Origin: Protonemura montana
Taxonomy: Eukaryota; Arthropoda; Insecta; Plecoptera; Nemouridae
Length of the DNA: 64,000 nucleotides
Direction of reading: 5' to 3'
NCBI GenBank assembly: GCA_947568835.1
Contig: OX387605.1
Coordinates: forward strand, 2,294,001 to 2,358,000
This document shows positions 45,276 through 58,265 of this stretch, piece by piece (positions within the stretch are counted from its first letter, which is position 1; each line of letters begins with the position of its first letter). The notes beneath the pieces were generated by a model, which was not told the origin of the DNA, ran no database searches, and saw nothing but the letters and a program-made list of their open reading frames with translations. The translations under genes were made by a program, and so were the position numbers.

Positions 45276-46423
45276 ATTGCTGGCTCGCTGGTACCAAGGA
45301 CTTTGGATGCGTTTAACTTATTCCTGACGGCTGCCTGGTCGAGTCACACGCAGAGATAAATGCAATCTGTCGAGTCGGCTAAACTTGGCCGAGGCGATCA
45401 AATTAAATGGCGATTCTTGGTCGACAAAACGAATTTCTTCTCCTCGGTTTCAGAAAAAGAAATGCAAAAAAATAACAGTCTTATTATAAGTTAGAGTTTG
45501 GTTGGGGTGAACGTAATTGTTAGGAAACTTAAGTAAAACTTTGTTGGCCATAAAATTAACTTAAATATCAAGTTATTCTGCACCAAAGTTGAGGACAGCA
45601 AAGAAAACTGCGTAGCTTGTTAACCAATGGCGATGTAGCTTTCAAATGCATGTGCACCAGTTGGATTTTTTGCTGAATTTGTTTCTTTAAAGTCTAAACT
45701 CCTCTTGAGAGCTGGAACTGGAAGGTAGACCCATCTCTTCTCCAGTTATGGCAAATTATGTTTGAAACTCAAGTAAGACCTCGAAGACCCAAGACTTGCT
45801 CTCATTCCAAGCTACAAAACACCGCTCGCTGCAAACCACGCCGTTATTTGGACAAGGAAAATAAAAAAAAATACATTAATCATAATAATATTACTTATGA
45901 CTGAGAGTTTAAACGGGTTTCTGTCGCATTTCTTTTGCATTTCTTTGTTTGTCTTGAAAGTAGATGGTTTCCAAAGACAAATAATCTTCCCATTCGTGTT
46001 TTGCTTTCTTCTGCGCGAGCGAATTAGTGAATGGGGAGTGATGAATCGCCTGCCTCTTGGTTGCCAAAATACAATAATTAGGACGTGTCGAAAGGTTGGC
46101 CGACCTTCCCACTTTCCATGGCACTCCATCCTTCATCCATCCTACGATTCAAGTCGTTCGAAACGTAACGCGCAGATTGGTCCTAACTTACAACGGAGAA
46201 TTAATAAGAAACCACAGAAGACACAAACTTTGCCCCAAGTTATTTACATAAACATAAAACAAATCCCTCATCCGTACAAAGAAAGTGGAATTTCATTTGA
46301 CAAAAGAAATATCTCATGTCCCAGTTTTTCTCCATACATTTTCCCTGAAGTGATTACCCAGCCGTATTACCCATGTTCACAAAGCACATTTCAGGTGCAC
46401 GGGGGTAGGTACAGGAGACGGGT
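45276..46423. other. Unique DNA with a 193-codon ORF of doubtful status
   Basis: Single-copy sequence. The longest unique-sequence ORF of the region is 45897-46478 plus (193 codons). Its sequence has no domain I recognise, it runs into a GT-rich simple repeat at its 3' end, and an overlapping minus frame is also open. I treat it as chance. Confidence 0.3.
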
Positions 46424-46770
46424 GGAAGGAAAGGTAGGTTGGGAAGTAGGTTGGGAAGTAGGTTGGTTGGTTGGTTAGTAAGCAGGTAGGTTGGGAAGTA
46501 GGGTTGTTTGTTTGTTTGGTTTTTATTCGATCACGAAAACGTTTACATATTCAAAACAGTAAATCTGAAAACGATGGCAGTGTTTCAACAAGAAAAGGGT
46601 AATCAGAACTAAAAAACATAAAACAAGATAATCGTTAGTGACCTTGCATAATATGTTCTCTTTGGCCAATGTTGGTTGGTAGGTAAGTTGGAAGGTGGAC
46701 AGGTAGGTGACGGATAGAAGGGTAGAAGGGCGGGTAAGAGACGGATAGAAGGGTAGATAGAAAGGGAGGT
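46424..46770. repeat. GT-rich simple repeats (GGTAGGTTGGGAAGTA)
   Basis: Two patches, 46424-46510 and 46676-46770, consist of GTAGGTTGGGAAGTAGGTTG and GGTAGATAGGTA/GACGGATAGAAGGGTA units, separated by about 165 bp of unique sequence. Confidence 0.75.
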
Positions 46771-48194
46771 AGATAGGTACAGAGGGCTCTTTAGACTGCC
46801 TTGACTTACATATGCAATATACTCCATCGTATACTTCTTCTGTTGATTCCTTCTTTGCTTCGTCTGCAACGGAGACCACGGGACACGTCCACTTCGTCTC
46901 TTCTCAGTAACTGTTTACCGAGTGGATGGTTTGATACGTGAGTTCGGTCGATTGTATCGACTGGTAGATGGATTAGCATTTGTTTACAGAGAAAGACTTT
47001 ACCTTGAAACACAGGGCGATCCTTCAGAGGTATCATGCGAAGAAGACTGGTGTTGGCGACGAATGCCATGTGTCTGTTACGATTTGCCGAAGTCAAGGGT
47101 GTTCAGTTTTATTTGAAAGTCGGGAAAAGCTATGCTTGAATCTGCAAGGAAAATGCTTTCTCTGGGGACGACATGGGAGCCTGGCCGATAGCTTTTCCTC
47201 TGCAAAACTCACGGCACACTTTTCTTGGTCTCGAGCTTTGGCCGCGGTTGGTAATGAGAACGAAAATTAGATTAGAGAAGTTAATAAAACGCTAATCGCG
47301 GCGTGCTGCGATTCGCGGCGAGTAAAACTCGGCGTTATTCTTCTTTCGCCGTTTATTTCTTTTCCCCGGCGGCCATTAACTGCGATTCTTCGTGGAATAT
47401 TTCTTAATTCATTGTGTTTTCTTGTGCTTTATAAAGATGGAAGCACCGGACAATGGGCGGCCGGCGGCGATGTGTACCAGCCAACACGTGTGCACTGCTT
47501 ACCTAACAAAACAGCTTTGTCTTTCTTCAATCTTTGTTTGGCAGGCCGGTATCTTCTGAAACTCTTTAAACACAAAGTCGAATAGCGAAGTTTTGCTTCA
47601 CGATTTCTCGAGAAATTCGGCGTCGCGACGCTGGCATGTGACTAGATCGACGCCCCTCGTCGATACACGCGCCTCTGTTTTGCGTAACGCATGCGATCAG
47701 ATGATCCATTACTCACTGACAATGCGTCGGGACGCGTGGGTCGATCCGAGGACTTTTTACAATGGACGGAAAATCGATGGCCCGCATTTTGATCGCTTTG
47801 TTCGCAGTGAATTGTTGGAGATAATTGAAAACTGGATCAGTCGAGTGGTTGACAAGACATGTAACTGGGAGATTCTTCAATGGAAGGCTCAAGTATTTGA
47901 TTCTTTCTAAGATTTTATTTATTTTTATTAGAGTTATATTTGTAACAGAGGCCAGTGACCACCAGTGCCTCCTTCTGAACATACACAATTCAAATATAAC
48001 AAATACGCATCTGAAAAACAATATTTGTATAAAAGTACCTAAACAAACCTAATCAAATGTGATTCATGAGAGGAACTCTGTGACTGCGCTTCCCTCTTCG
48101 TGTCTCTCTCTTTCACCGCTTTCAACTACCAAGAAGATGGCACCAATCCTCGGGTAGCTCTAGTTTCACGCCGCTTAGACCCACGGGGCTAGAT
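46771..48194. other. Unique DNA, no gene recognised
   Basis: Single-copy sequence. No exon could be supported; a GCGTCG-rich patch occurs at 47610-47740. Confidence 0.35.
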
Positions 48195-48201
48195 CACTTC
48201 C

Positions 48202-48806
48202 TTGATTGATTATTCTGTTTCACGACGCACTTTTATGACAACTGGCCATGCGGCACTGGTCTTTTAGCGTCGGTGAATTAGTGGATGATGATGAACCTAG
48301 CCTAGCCCAGAAGGGAGGAGGGGAAAGAAGGTGCCGGCTCGTAGCCTACTCCTGTCGAAGACCAAGGGGACCATCGGCTTAACGTCCGAAGGACGGTACA
48401 ACTCGAACAACAGGATTCCTCCACAAATCCATGCTGTCGAGAGGTTGATAAGCAAGGCGAGTGAAGTTGCTGTACTAACTTTCATCCCTCCAACCTCTCT
48501 CCCGAACAGAACTGGTCATGTGTATGATGGTCACCCATCCAATACCTGACCCAGCGCAGTGTTGCTTAACTTTCATCCCTCCAACCTCTCTCCTGCACAG
48601 AACTGGTCATGTGTATGATGGTCACCCAACCAATACCTGACCCAGCGCAGTGTTGCTTAACTTTCATCCCTGCAACCTCTCTCCCGAACAGAACTGGACA
48701 TGAATATGATAGTCACCCATCCAATACCTGACTCAGCGCAGTATTGCTTAACTTCAGTGATCTCACGAGGACCAGTGTTTCCAACACGTCTAACCGTTCG
48801 GTTCGG
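48202..48806 (-). mobile_element. 5S rRNA-derived SINE, three 5S units (copy G)
   Basis: Minus-strand copy with CACTTCC flanks (48195-48201 and 48807-48813). Three 5S modules (48490-48770) precede the 5' head (GTGTTGGAAACACTGG complement). The tail has a deletion removing part of GAAGGGACGTTAAGCC and shifts from the frame seen in other copies. Confidence 0.88.
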
Positions 48807-48813
48807 CACTTCC

Positions 48814-49739
48814 AGCAGCTCACAATGGCGCACTGGGGAATCTGCCTCGCGTGGAGTTGAAATCAATTTCCAAGCCGAGCCAGTTCGCACTAATTTCCCA
48901 GAATAATGAATAGCGGCCGATGTGCCCGGGCTCTCGATCGACACACCGCAAATATTATGTCCCGCGCTAAGCTGTGAGGTTTTTTTTTATCCCACCCGTG
49001 GAATTATTTGCCAGGCGCACTCTAACGGGCTCGATTTGCAGCTCCACAACGCTTTAACTAATCCGCAGTCCAGGCGCTTTTAGCGCGGCAACTTATACAA
49101 TTATCCCCATTCCCCTCTCACCCCGACACCACCCGTAAACCTCGGTCGCAGTTTTTGGGAATTAGCTGCGCAATGTCCACGCTTTGAGCTGCTCGGGTCG
49201 GCACATTCCTCCGTCGGTCGCGCTCTATCGGCTTTTAAAACTCCGCATTCAAATAGTTCCAGCTCGATATGGAACTTTGATTTGACGTCCTCTTCGCCTC
49301 TGTTTTCCCGGCGAATTCGTTCATAGAGTTCACAGGTGAACCTGTATTTTGTTTATAATAATCAGCTAGCAGGCTGGTACGGGCTTGGCTGAAGGGTGGG
49401 ACAAAGGGTGTTATCGATATTCTTCGCCTTGCGGTGTACTTTTATGTAAAGGCAACACGTGGAAAAGTTTGGCACATGGGGGCGAGGCGATGAGAGCAAT
49501 CTTCTTGCTGCGTTGCGTACATACAGTCGATAATTACATCTTTTCCGTTCGCCTCGGCACCCGGACAAGGAAATTCATCATCGCGGCGAACTTACTCGCA
49601 AGCACACGTGGGCGTCTGTCACTTTTCTCTGCGTCGATAAACAGTGCGTCGGGGCGTCGGGGCTGGTCTGCCACTGCCACACAATCGCCCTGGAATTTGT
49701 TTGGGTTTGGGTTCGATCCCCTGCGGTGTGACCCAACGA
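48814..49739. other. Unique DNA, no gene recognised
   Basis: Single-copy, moderately CpG-rich sequence. Confidence 0.35.
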
Positions 49740-49872
49740 ACCGTCAAGTTTGAAGTTCAATTTGGAGAATTACAGAGACCGCGTCGAGAGGATATCCAAC
49801 GACGGGCGAGTGAATTGAAACAAGCAATTATTGATTCATACAGACCATGCCATGATTTCGATAGGTTAAAGG
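49740..49872 (+). CDS. Candidate internal coding exon of an unrecognised gene
   Basis: The plus frame reads FEVQFGELQRPRREDIQRRA then SELKQAIIDSYRPCHDFDRL, ending KG at a strong donor AAAGG|GTAAGT (intron from 49873, phase 1). The peptide is charged, helix-compatible and unlike the repeat-borne frames elsewhere. The 5' boundary is unclear: possible acceptors CAAG, GAAG and ACAG at 49746-49774 lack a good pyrimidine tract. Downstream, after a pyrimidine-rich acceptor TTCATAG near 50000, another frame reads IRRITHALAAEEISRARRKA, but its phase does not match this donor directly. I assign no function. Confidence 0.33.
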
Positions 49873-50747
49873 GTAAGTCAGGTCACGTTCAAATATTAAT
49901 GTTTATGGATTTTTTTCCCCTTTTCATGCAATGCAATGGTGCAATCTTTGAATCCTGCTTGCTCCCACCGGAATCGTGTCCACTTTGCGCGCTCTTCATA
50001 GCATCAGACGCATCACCCATGCATTGGCCGCCGAGGAAATCTCCAGAGCGCGTCGTAAAGCAGCAGATGAGATTGCGTCGATGTGGGCGTCGAGGGGCTG
50101 AGGTTGACGACGGCTAAGCCGATCTTACCGCGGCGCTGGACGACGCGCCGACTGCAATTGCCCAGGTTGATTTATGACGAGACTGCAGCGGTGTTCCCAG
50201 GTGCTAGACGCCTCTGAAGATTACCGCGGGCTCATGGCGTTGCATCTGTTGTGATTAGCAGGCTTAACCCGAGCAAAACCAGGCTTTGTAGCGAGTAGTT
50301 GAGCCAGAAGATGCGAAACGAGTGGGGAGTGGTTGGCACCCAATTCAGGCGCTCCAAGCTAAAAAGGTAGCTAATACTGAAAGTCACATTCACACAAAGT
50401 TCCCAACGGACTGCGTCGTCTTTCTTGATGCTTTAACTTGCAAACACCTTTCAGAGAGCTACAAATTAGGAATAATTTCGCGACGCCCCCGGCAATTTGG
50501 TCCATGCATCAAGCGATAGAGTCGTGGTAGTGCTCATTAGCATTAGCAGCTAGCAATTATCCTGCCCGGCATCTCCCCCGAGGGAGTGGCTCAGCTGCAT
50601 GGGTTGAGTCTGTAGGGTCCTGGAGAGCAGATGCTGACCCTAATCCCGAGCTGGACGTGCCCTGGATCCTGTATACTCCATGCGAGCACGATCTGACCTT
50701 GCTTCGATGGTCTGGGGTATGATTTCTCGGCAAGGATGGGTGACCAC
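49873..50747. other. Mostly unique DNA, possible second exon near 50,002
   Basis: The segment 50001-50100 follows a plausible acceptor (CGCGCTCTTCATAG) and has one frame (ITHALAAEEISRARRKAADE, then IASMWASRG and a stop). It could be a terminal exon or chance. A possible A-box-like GTGGCTCAGCTGCATGGG occurs at 50586-50604 without a B box. Otherwise nothing is recognised. Confidence 0.2.
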
Positions 50748-51237
50748 CGAACGGTTTGGCGTGTTGGAAACACCGGTCCTTGTGAGATCACCGCAGTTAA
50801 GCAACACTGCGCTGAGTCAGGTTTTGGATGGGTGACCATCATACACATGACCAGTTCTGTTCGGGAGAGAGGTTGAAGGGATGAAAGTTAAGCAACACTG
50901 CGCTGAGTCAGGTATTGGATGGGTGACCATCATACACATGACCAGTTCTGTTCGGGAGAGAGGTTGGAGGGATAAAAGTTAGTACAGCAACTTCACTCGC
51001 CTTGCTTATCAACCTCTCGTCAGCATGGATTTGTGGAGGAATCCTGTTGTTCGCGTTGTACCGTCCTTCGGAAGGGACGTTAAGCCGGTGGTCCCCTTGG
51101 TCTTCGACAGGAGTAGGCTACGTGCCGGCACCGGGTTTCCCCTCCTCCCTTCTAGGCTATGTTAGGTTAGGTTCATCATCATCCACTCATTCACCGCCGC
51201 CATTAGACCAGTGCCGCATGGCCAGATGTCAAAACAG
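50748..51237 (+). mobile_element. 5S rRNA-derived SINE, two 5S units, 3'-truncated (copy H)
   Basis: Starts ACCGAACGGTTTGGCGTGTT. 5S modules are at 50796 and 50887, and the tail begins at 50978. The copy stops at ATGTCAAAACAG, just before the usual GTGCGTCGTTAAACACCAC end and (AAT)n tail. The tail frame lacks its ATG (GATAAAAG). Confidence 0.9.
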
Positions 51238-51805
51238 CTCATAATCACTTTTTTTAAGATGCAGGTCACAGTTCATGAAACAGTTTTTGCATTGTGACTG
51301 GATCTGAGACGTTGAGAAATACGAGTTGGAATAAATATAAACTTGTCTAAATATATCCATGCAATAAAATGAATATGTACCGTAATATCAATCTAGGTTC
51401 ACAAGCGATCCAATCTAGAACGGATATGGTTGGTTCGGCATGACGGGTACCATTTTGTTTCTTTCAAATATATGAAAGCCATGCGTGGAGAGACGGCAAA
51501 TTACATGCAATCTATCAAACTTGCTTGACATTTCGCCTGCCTCCGCCTCGACGGCAGATTATCAAATCTCAAGGAATTTGTCGGCCGCCCGCCGCACTCG
51601 GCAACGACGTTACATTTCCATTAGGCACGCGCGGTTTCCCAACGCTTTTCCTCTGTTCAGGACAGTTTCAACGAGTGGATAGAAGTGGAACAACTACCTC
51701 CAGCGCGTGTCGTTCTGCGCCCTGCCACGAGGAACGCTGTCTATAGCGTAGAAAACTAGCAGCCTGCTATATTGACCTGCATAAACATAACCTCACCTAA
51801 CCATG
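51238..51805. other. Unique DNA, no gene recognised
   Basis: Single-copy sequence. Two overlapping plus-strand ORFs (51485-51746) show no domain. Confidence 0.35.
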
Positions 51806-52491
51806 CACCCTTGGTTGCCATGTAGCCTTGGTTGCTATGTAGCCTTGGTTGCTATGTAGCCTTGGTTGTCATGTAGCCTTGGTTGTCATGGAGCCTTGGT
51901 TGCCATGTAGCCTTGGTTGCTATGTAGCCTTGGTTGCTATGTAGCCTTGGTTGCTATGTAGCCTTAGTTGCTATGTAGCCTTGGTTGCTATGTAGCCTTG
52001 GTTGTCATGTAGCCTTGGTTGTCATGTAGCCTTGGTTGTCATGTAGCCTTGGTTGCTATGTAGCCTTGGTTGCCATGGAGTCTTGGTTGTCATGTAGCCT
52101 TGGTTGCCATGTAGCCTTGGTTGCTATGTAGCCTTGGTTGCTATGTAGCCTTGGTTGCTATGTAGCCTTAGTTGCTATGTAGCCTTGGTTGCTATGTAGC
52201 CTTGGTTGTCATGTAGCCTTGGTTGTCATGTAGCCTTGGTTGCTATGTAGCCTTGGTTGCCATGGAGTCTTGGTTGTCATGTAGCCTTGGTTGCTATGTA
52301 GCCTTGGTTGCTATGGAGCCTTGGTTGCCATGGAGCCTTGGTTGCCATGCAGCCTTGGTTGCTATGTAGCCTTGGTTGCTATGGAGCCTTGGTTGCTATG
52401 TAGCCTTGGTTGCCATGGAGCCTTGGTTGCTATGTAGCCTTGGTTGCTATGTAGCCTTAGTTGCTATGTAGCCTTGGTTGCTATGTAGCCT
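51806..52491. repeat. 17-bp minisatellite (CCTTGGTTGCTATGTAG), about 40 copies
   Basis: The unit CCTTGGTTGCTATGTAG has variants GCCATG, GTCATG and GAGCC. A block containing GGAGTCTTGGTTGTCATG recurs with an offset of 187 bp (52081 and 52268), i.e. an 11-unit higher-order repeat. Confidence 0.95.
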
Positions 52492-53553
52492 CACAGAGCT
52501 GATTACACACTAACCGGACATTCTGCTCGAGGAAAACTAAGGTATTCATGCAAACAAACGAACCACTCTGTAATGTAATAAATGCTCGGGTTGTGTTGCT
52601 AAGACCATCGACAGTATTGATACAAATGGGCGATTAATTCCAACACATACGTGTCGGTATTCGGCCCTTGCATGCACCACCCGTGGAATGCGGCGGACAA
52701 CGATGAAGGATGTGTGTGTGGGTTTGTACGTTGTTACAATTGTTTCACCGAATTACACCGACCGGCCGTGGTGAAGTACGACTCGGTCCATTATGCCGTG
52801 GCCAACAATTCACAATTCGAACTGGCAACTAATAAATGCTGTTCTCACCGGACATTAACATTGAACATTGAATCGAGTTAAAATGTCCGGTATTTCCACT
52901 CTGCTCTCGGCTATTCAAACAAAAGCGCATATTATAACACCGCATATCCACACTGACAAGCGAATGACAAATGTCCTAATTTCAAAATGTGCATACCCCA
53001 AACGTTCAATGGTAGGCGACGCCATGCCTGCACTCTAGCCGGCCACAACGCGTTCCTCGGGGGAGGGTGCATTCCGTGACGGCACAAGGAGGGTGGAGGC
53101 TGCATTGTCTGCAGGTTTGCTGCGACAACGTCGTCGTCCCCCTGGGGGATCGCGGCAAGACGTTGGGCCTGCAAAGCGGCGTCAACGCTCAAGTCGCCAG
53201 GGACTTGAGATTCAGATCTTGATCATTGCTATTTGCTTACCGGCGTCTTGTCTGCAGTCGAGGGGACACCGCGACGTATTAAGCAAACCTCGGCAATCGA
53301 TTCATTTGGACCAACGACTCGACGCAAACACGCGCCGTCTAATGGATGTTTCAGAGTGCTTGTAAACCCTCTCAACGCCCCCCCCTTGTCCACGTTCAGG
53401 CGGCTAGCTAATTCTTCTTGATGTAGTTCTACTTAGACAGGTCATCTTAGTCACCTGAAAATACAGTGAGGATGAACCGCGTGGCTTTGACGTGCCAAAC
53501 TGCGATGTAAAACGTATCCATCGAGAGCTACTCGAAGCCCCAGCATGGTTACG
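52492..53553. other. Unique DNA, no gene recognised
   Basis: Single-copy sequence without supportable features. Confidence 0.35.
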
Positions 53554-53567
53554 ACAAAACGCTTGGC

Positions 53568-54459
53568 ACCGAACGGTCTGGCGTGTTGGCGCGAGAGGTT
53601 GGAGGGATGAAAGTTAAGCAACACTGCGCTGAGTCAGGTATTGGATGGGTGACCATCATACACATGACCAGTTCTGTTTGGGAGAGAGGTTGGAAGGATG
53701 AAAGTTAAGCAACACTGCGCTGGGTCAGGTATTGGATGGGTGACCATCATACACATGACCAGTTCTGTTCGGGAGAGAGGTTGGAGGGATGAAAGTTAAG
53801 CAACACTGCGCTGGGTCAGGTATTGGATGGGTGACCATCATTCACATGACCAGTTCTGTTCGGGAGAGAGGTTGGAGGGATGAAAGTTAAGCAACACTGC
53901 GCTGGGTCAGGTATTGGATGGGTGACCATCATACACATGACCAGTTCTGTTCGGGAGAGAGGTTGGAGGGATGAAAGTTAAGCAACACTGCGCTGGGTCA
54001 GGTATTGGATGGGTGACCATCATTCACATGACCAGTTCTGTTCGGGAGAGAGGTTGGAGGGATGAAAGTTAAGCAACACTGCGCTGGGTCAGGTATTGGA
54101 TGGGTGACCATCATACACATGACCAGTTCTGTTCGGGAGAGAGGTTGGAGGGATGAAAGTTAGTACAACAACTTCACTCGCCTTGCTTATCAACCTCTCG
54201 AAAGCATGGATTTGTGGAGGAATCCTGCTGTTCGCGTTGTACCGTCCTTCGGAAGGGACGTTAAGCCGGTGGACCCCTTGGTGCTCTTCGACAGGAGTAG
54301 GCTACGTGCCGGCACCGGGTTTCCCCTCCTCCCTTCTAGGCTAGGTTAGGTTCATCATCATCCTCATCATCATCCACTCATTCACCGACGCCATTAGACC
54401 AGTGCCGCAGGGCCCGTTGTCAAAACAGTGCGTCGTTAAACACCACAAATAATAATAAT
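53568..54459 (+). mobile_element. 5S rRNA-derived SINE, six 5S units (copy I)
   Basis: Flanked by ACAAAACGCTTGGC (53554-53567) and ACAAAACGCTTAGC (54460-54473), a 14-bp target duplication with one difference. The head ACCGAACGGTCTGGCGTGTT is fused directly to GAGAGAGGTTGG-type sequence, so the first 5S module is deleted. Six 91-bp modules follow (53612, 53703, 53794, 53885, 53976, 54067), then the tail from 54158, with the 62-codon frame, to (AAT)n. Alternating ATTCAC/ATACAC variants indicate pairwise block duplication. Confidence 0.93.
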
Positions 54460-54473
54460 ACAAAACGCTTAGC

Positions 54474-57433
54474 GCCCTCCGACACAAAGCACCAGCTCGC
54501 TCTGAAGATGACAGCAATAACTCTAGGAGGCTGACAACGGGGTCACGACCCACGAGAACCAATCAAAGCATGCATCCAGCATGCTGTGATTTCATTTTCT
54601 TGCGATTCTCATTGGACTTAGTAGGGGTTTGTTTGCAGAAGGGGGTCATCTACCAGAGACCACAATGCACACCTGGCTTGGCCACCCCTAGAACTGTCAA
54701 GCTTACAGCAGGTGACTGTCGGTGTGCTACATTGCCTCTGGTAAGTCTGGGATGGGTTGGAAGTGGTCTTTGATAAGCTTGACTCTCGTGCTGTTGCTAT
54801 TCATCAAGATTTGATGCATGTCCTTCAGCTGTGTCTTCTTGGGGGTACCTTTTCCTCGGCAACAACAGGTACAGGAACTTGCTATGACATTCACTTTACC
54901 TCGAAATTTATCTAGAAAACACAAATTTTTCACCGCTTTTGAATGAGTATCAAGTGGAATGAATTCAAAGTCGTCTTGCATCTAGCAGAGATGAGATCGC
55001 ATCGTCAAGCTTCCGCAATCTGGCGGCGTTTGGCGACAGCAGAGCGCAAGACATTTGTTTCTGGAGTATGTATTGGGACTGCCGAACTGGTCGACGGGTA
55101 TCTCTGGAAGAGGTCACCCCACTATGGAGGGTCACTCGATTCCTTCTTAACCAGGTAAAGGACGAGGTTTTCGCACAGGTAGGCAATAGTGGCGTGACCC
55201 CCTCTATCCATTGACTACCGAAGAGCAATCGAAGTGCGGTAAGAGCTGCTACTGACTCCAGCATCTACCTCGCCTTTGTGTCGACGCTTTGTATTGAGGC
55301 AGAAACTGAGAACTCTACATTTTATTTAAGAGTATTTGGGTAGGGGAGAGGGGGGGGGGGGGGGCATTTGCACCGTTGCGTGATCGATGGCGATGATGAG
55401 CCCATTTGACAAACTAATTTTTCACCAGAGTTTCCCGCAGAAAATAGTTTGGAGAAAATGCAGCTGCAGTTTTCGCTGGCAATAAAGCACAATGGGAGTT
55501 GACGTTGTGTACTTTGAAACTTATCCGTAGTCGCTTGGAACGATTACTGTCATGAGAATTTTCCCGAGACTTCGATTGGATTGCGTTCCAACAAAAAAGT
55601 GTTCTCCGGCAGACTGGAGAATGCGCGCGAGGAAAGGAACGGGACGCCGAAAGTTGCGATAAACTTATTCCTGCTTTCACAATATGCCCATGTTGCGTCA
55701 GGAAAAACAAGCCGCCGCCACCGCCGCCTCTTCTCGTGTATTTCCCTTCGATAATGCCGACAAAATTCTCAGAGTTTACAGAATTACCTACTCCCAGCAA
55801 ATGCCTTTGCTAGTCGCGAGCCAGAGAGAAAAAAAGGCAAGGCTTGCCTGCGCTTCGCCGAGTCGGGAATTGAGTTTCTAGCAGATCGACGCCAGAAACA
55901 AGAGCCCACCCCCTGCCTTCCCCTGCGATTATATTACCACCCCCTTGTGCGCTATCCTTTGTAGAAGACGACAAAACAAAACTCTCCTCTTTGGGTGGCT
56001 CGGCGTGCAGGATTATTTAGTTTGCTTCCATTGTTTATTCAAGCATTAGAGCCGGATCATCCTAAACTGTGTGCCTAAAGACACAACGGATTCCCAGCGA
56101 CAGTCATTTCTTGACAGTTAATTCTAACACTCTGTCACGGCCCTGGGAACGCCGTCACCTGTGGAGCGTGCTGATTTTTGTGCCCAACCTCCCCCGTCAA
56201 GTCGACGGCACGCGAAACGTTCGGCACGAAATCTCCCAGAAAAAGATTTAAAAAGACCTGCACGACCTGTCCTACCCCAAGGCGGCTGACTTAGAGCAAG
56301 CACCCTGTCGTGTTCAATCCCGTACACGCCTCGTGGTCCAGCGATGATGATTACACGTGTCACGTGCAGCTAGGGACACATAGCACTCTTGTGATTGGCC
56401 GCTTCAGCTTAGCGTTTGACCAATGAGAGGTGCCCAGTGGCAAGGTCAACTTTCGAGGCCACTTCTCCGAGCTTGGGCAGCTCGTCATTTCAACTGTGTA
56501 AAAATAATTAAATATTAAATAATTACATTTAATTTTAGCCCGTTTAGCCCAGATCACAAAACATTCCAGTTATTTTAGTGCCTTATATCAGGTGAGACCG
56601 CAATACGCTTCATAAGTGCAACTAAAATAGTAAATTCACACATTTACTAAGAACTACAAACTACTAACTAAAAGAGACTTATCAAAAAAACTTGTCTATA
56701 ACTGACCATTGTACAGGTTTGTACAAAACATGCTTCAATAACGCGTACTTCTTGCAGTGAAAGTACTTGAGAAGCGCAATTAGATAACTTTAAGTGAGAG
56801 TTGATTGTGGTTAAAGCTTCCCGATGACCGCACAACCAATTCGCCGGCCGATGAAGATTATGTTCCCCGGCAAGTTTAACCACGTCATTCCCTCCAAGGT
56901 GTGGGCGTTTCGCTAGCACCGGGAGGAAGACGACGTGACGTAATAGATGTTGACACAAATATGAACACCGAGAATTCATGCCGCGTTATCGATCACGGTG
57001 AAAAGTGAGCAATAGGAAGACGATCTCTCAAAAGAAAACGATATTTCTGGCTGGTTGCTTCGCATTCCGCTGAACAGCGCTGCACTGGGTATATCGGTGT
57101 GCGTTGAAAATGTTGTCGGAGACAATATGTACATGAACAGCTCGCTCAGGCGGTCGGTCACAGAGAGACTTGCTCCACTGCAAAGTGGAGTTTAGTGTCA
57201 TGCAAAACAAATGGCTTGGCTTAGGAAAGTTTACAAAAGAAGTAACTGGTATCAGATGTGAAGATAAGCTGTGCGATGGCGGGTATTTTCTTAATAATAA
57301 TAACAGCAATTTGTTGGAGTGTTTTTAAACGAAAAGACGGTCATGAAGACGAATCTAGTGAATTCAGCTCTATGAATGTAGAGCGGTTATTCTTGTGTGC
57401 TGCCTCTAGGTCTGTCCAGCTAGCCTTGCATGG
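54474..57433. other. Mostly unique DNA, no gene recognised
   Basis: About 3 kb of single-copy sequence with a G-run at 55348-55366. A minus-strand ORF (54727-54981, including TQLKDMHQILMNSNSTRVKL) and a plus ORF (54943-55158) look slightly protein-like and could be transposon relics, but I cannot assign a family. Confidence 0.3.
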
Positions 57434-58265
57434 CTACAGTTGTGATAGCCTTACCTTGCCACAACCTGGTGGACTCTGGCTACAGTTGTGATAGCCTTAC
57501 CTTGCCACAACCTGGTGGACTCTGGCTACAGTTGTGTTAGTCTTACCTTGCCACAACCTGGTGGACTCTGACTACAGTTGTGTTAGCCTTACCTTGCCAC
57601 AACCTGGTGGACTCTGACTACAGTTGTGTTAGCCTAACCTTGCCACAACCTGGTGGACTCTGACTACAGTTGTGATAGCCTTACCTTGCCACAACCTGGT
57701 GGACTCTGGCTACAGTTGTGTTAGCCTTACCTTGCCACAACCTGGTGGACTCTGGCTACAGTTGTGATAGCCTTACCTTGCCACAACCTGGTGGACTCTG
57801 ACTACAGTTGTGTTAGCCTTACCTTGCCACAACCTGGTGGACTCTGGCTACAGTTGTGTTAGCCTTACCTTGCCACAACCTGGTGGACTCTGGCTACAGT
57901 TGTGATAGCCTAACCTTGCCACAACCTGGTGGACTCTGACTACAATTGTGTTAGCCTTACCTTGCCACAACCTGGTGGACTCTGACTACAGTTGTGTTAC
58001 CCTAACCTTGCCACAGCCTGGTGGACTCTGACTACAGTTGTGTTAGCCTAACCTTGCCACAGCCTGGTGGACTCTGACTACAGTTGTGTTAGCCTAACCT
58101 TGCCACAGCCTGGTGGACTCTGACTACAGTTGTGTTAGCCTAACCTTGCCACAGCCTGGTGGACTCTGACTACAGTTGTGTTACCCTAACCTTGCCACAG
58201 CCTTGTGGACTCTGACTACAGTTGTGTTAGTCTAACCTTGCCACAACCTGGTGGACTCTGACTAC
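57434..58265. repeat. 46-bp minisatellite inside the element, about 18 copies
   Basis: The unit is GACTACAGTTGTGTTAGCCT then TACCTTGCCACAACCTGGTG GACTCT. Variants GTGATAGCC, ACCCTAACC and CACAGCCTGG cluster in neighbouring units. It is unrelated in sequence to the 46-bp minisatellite at 20.4 and 29.4 kb despite the same length. Confidence 0.95.

Noticed and set aside
45897..46478. 193-codon plus ORF as a gene
   Set aside because: No recognisable domain, low-complexity 3' end in GT-rich repeats, and an equally open antisense frame.
54727..55264. Minus-strand ORFs with TQLKDMHQILMNSNSTRVKL as a transposase or RT fragment
   Set aside because: Composition is mildly protein-like, but I could not match any conserved motif. 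Left as unique DNA.
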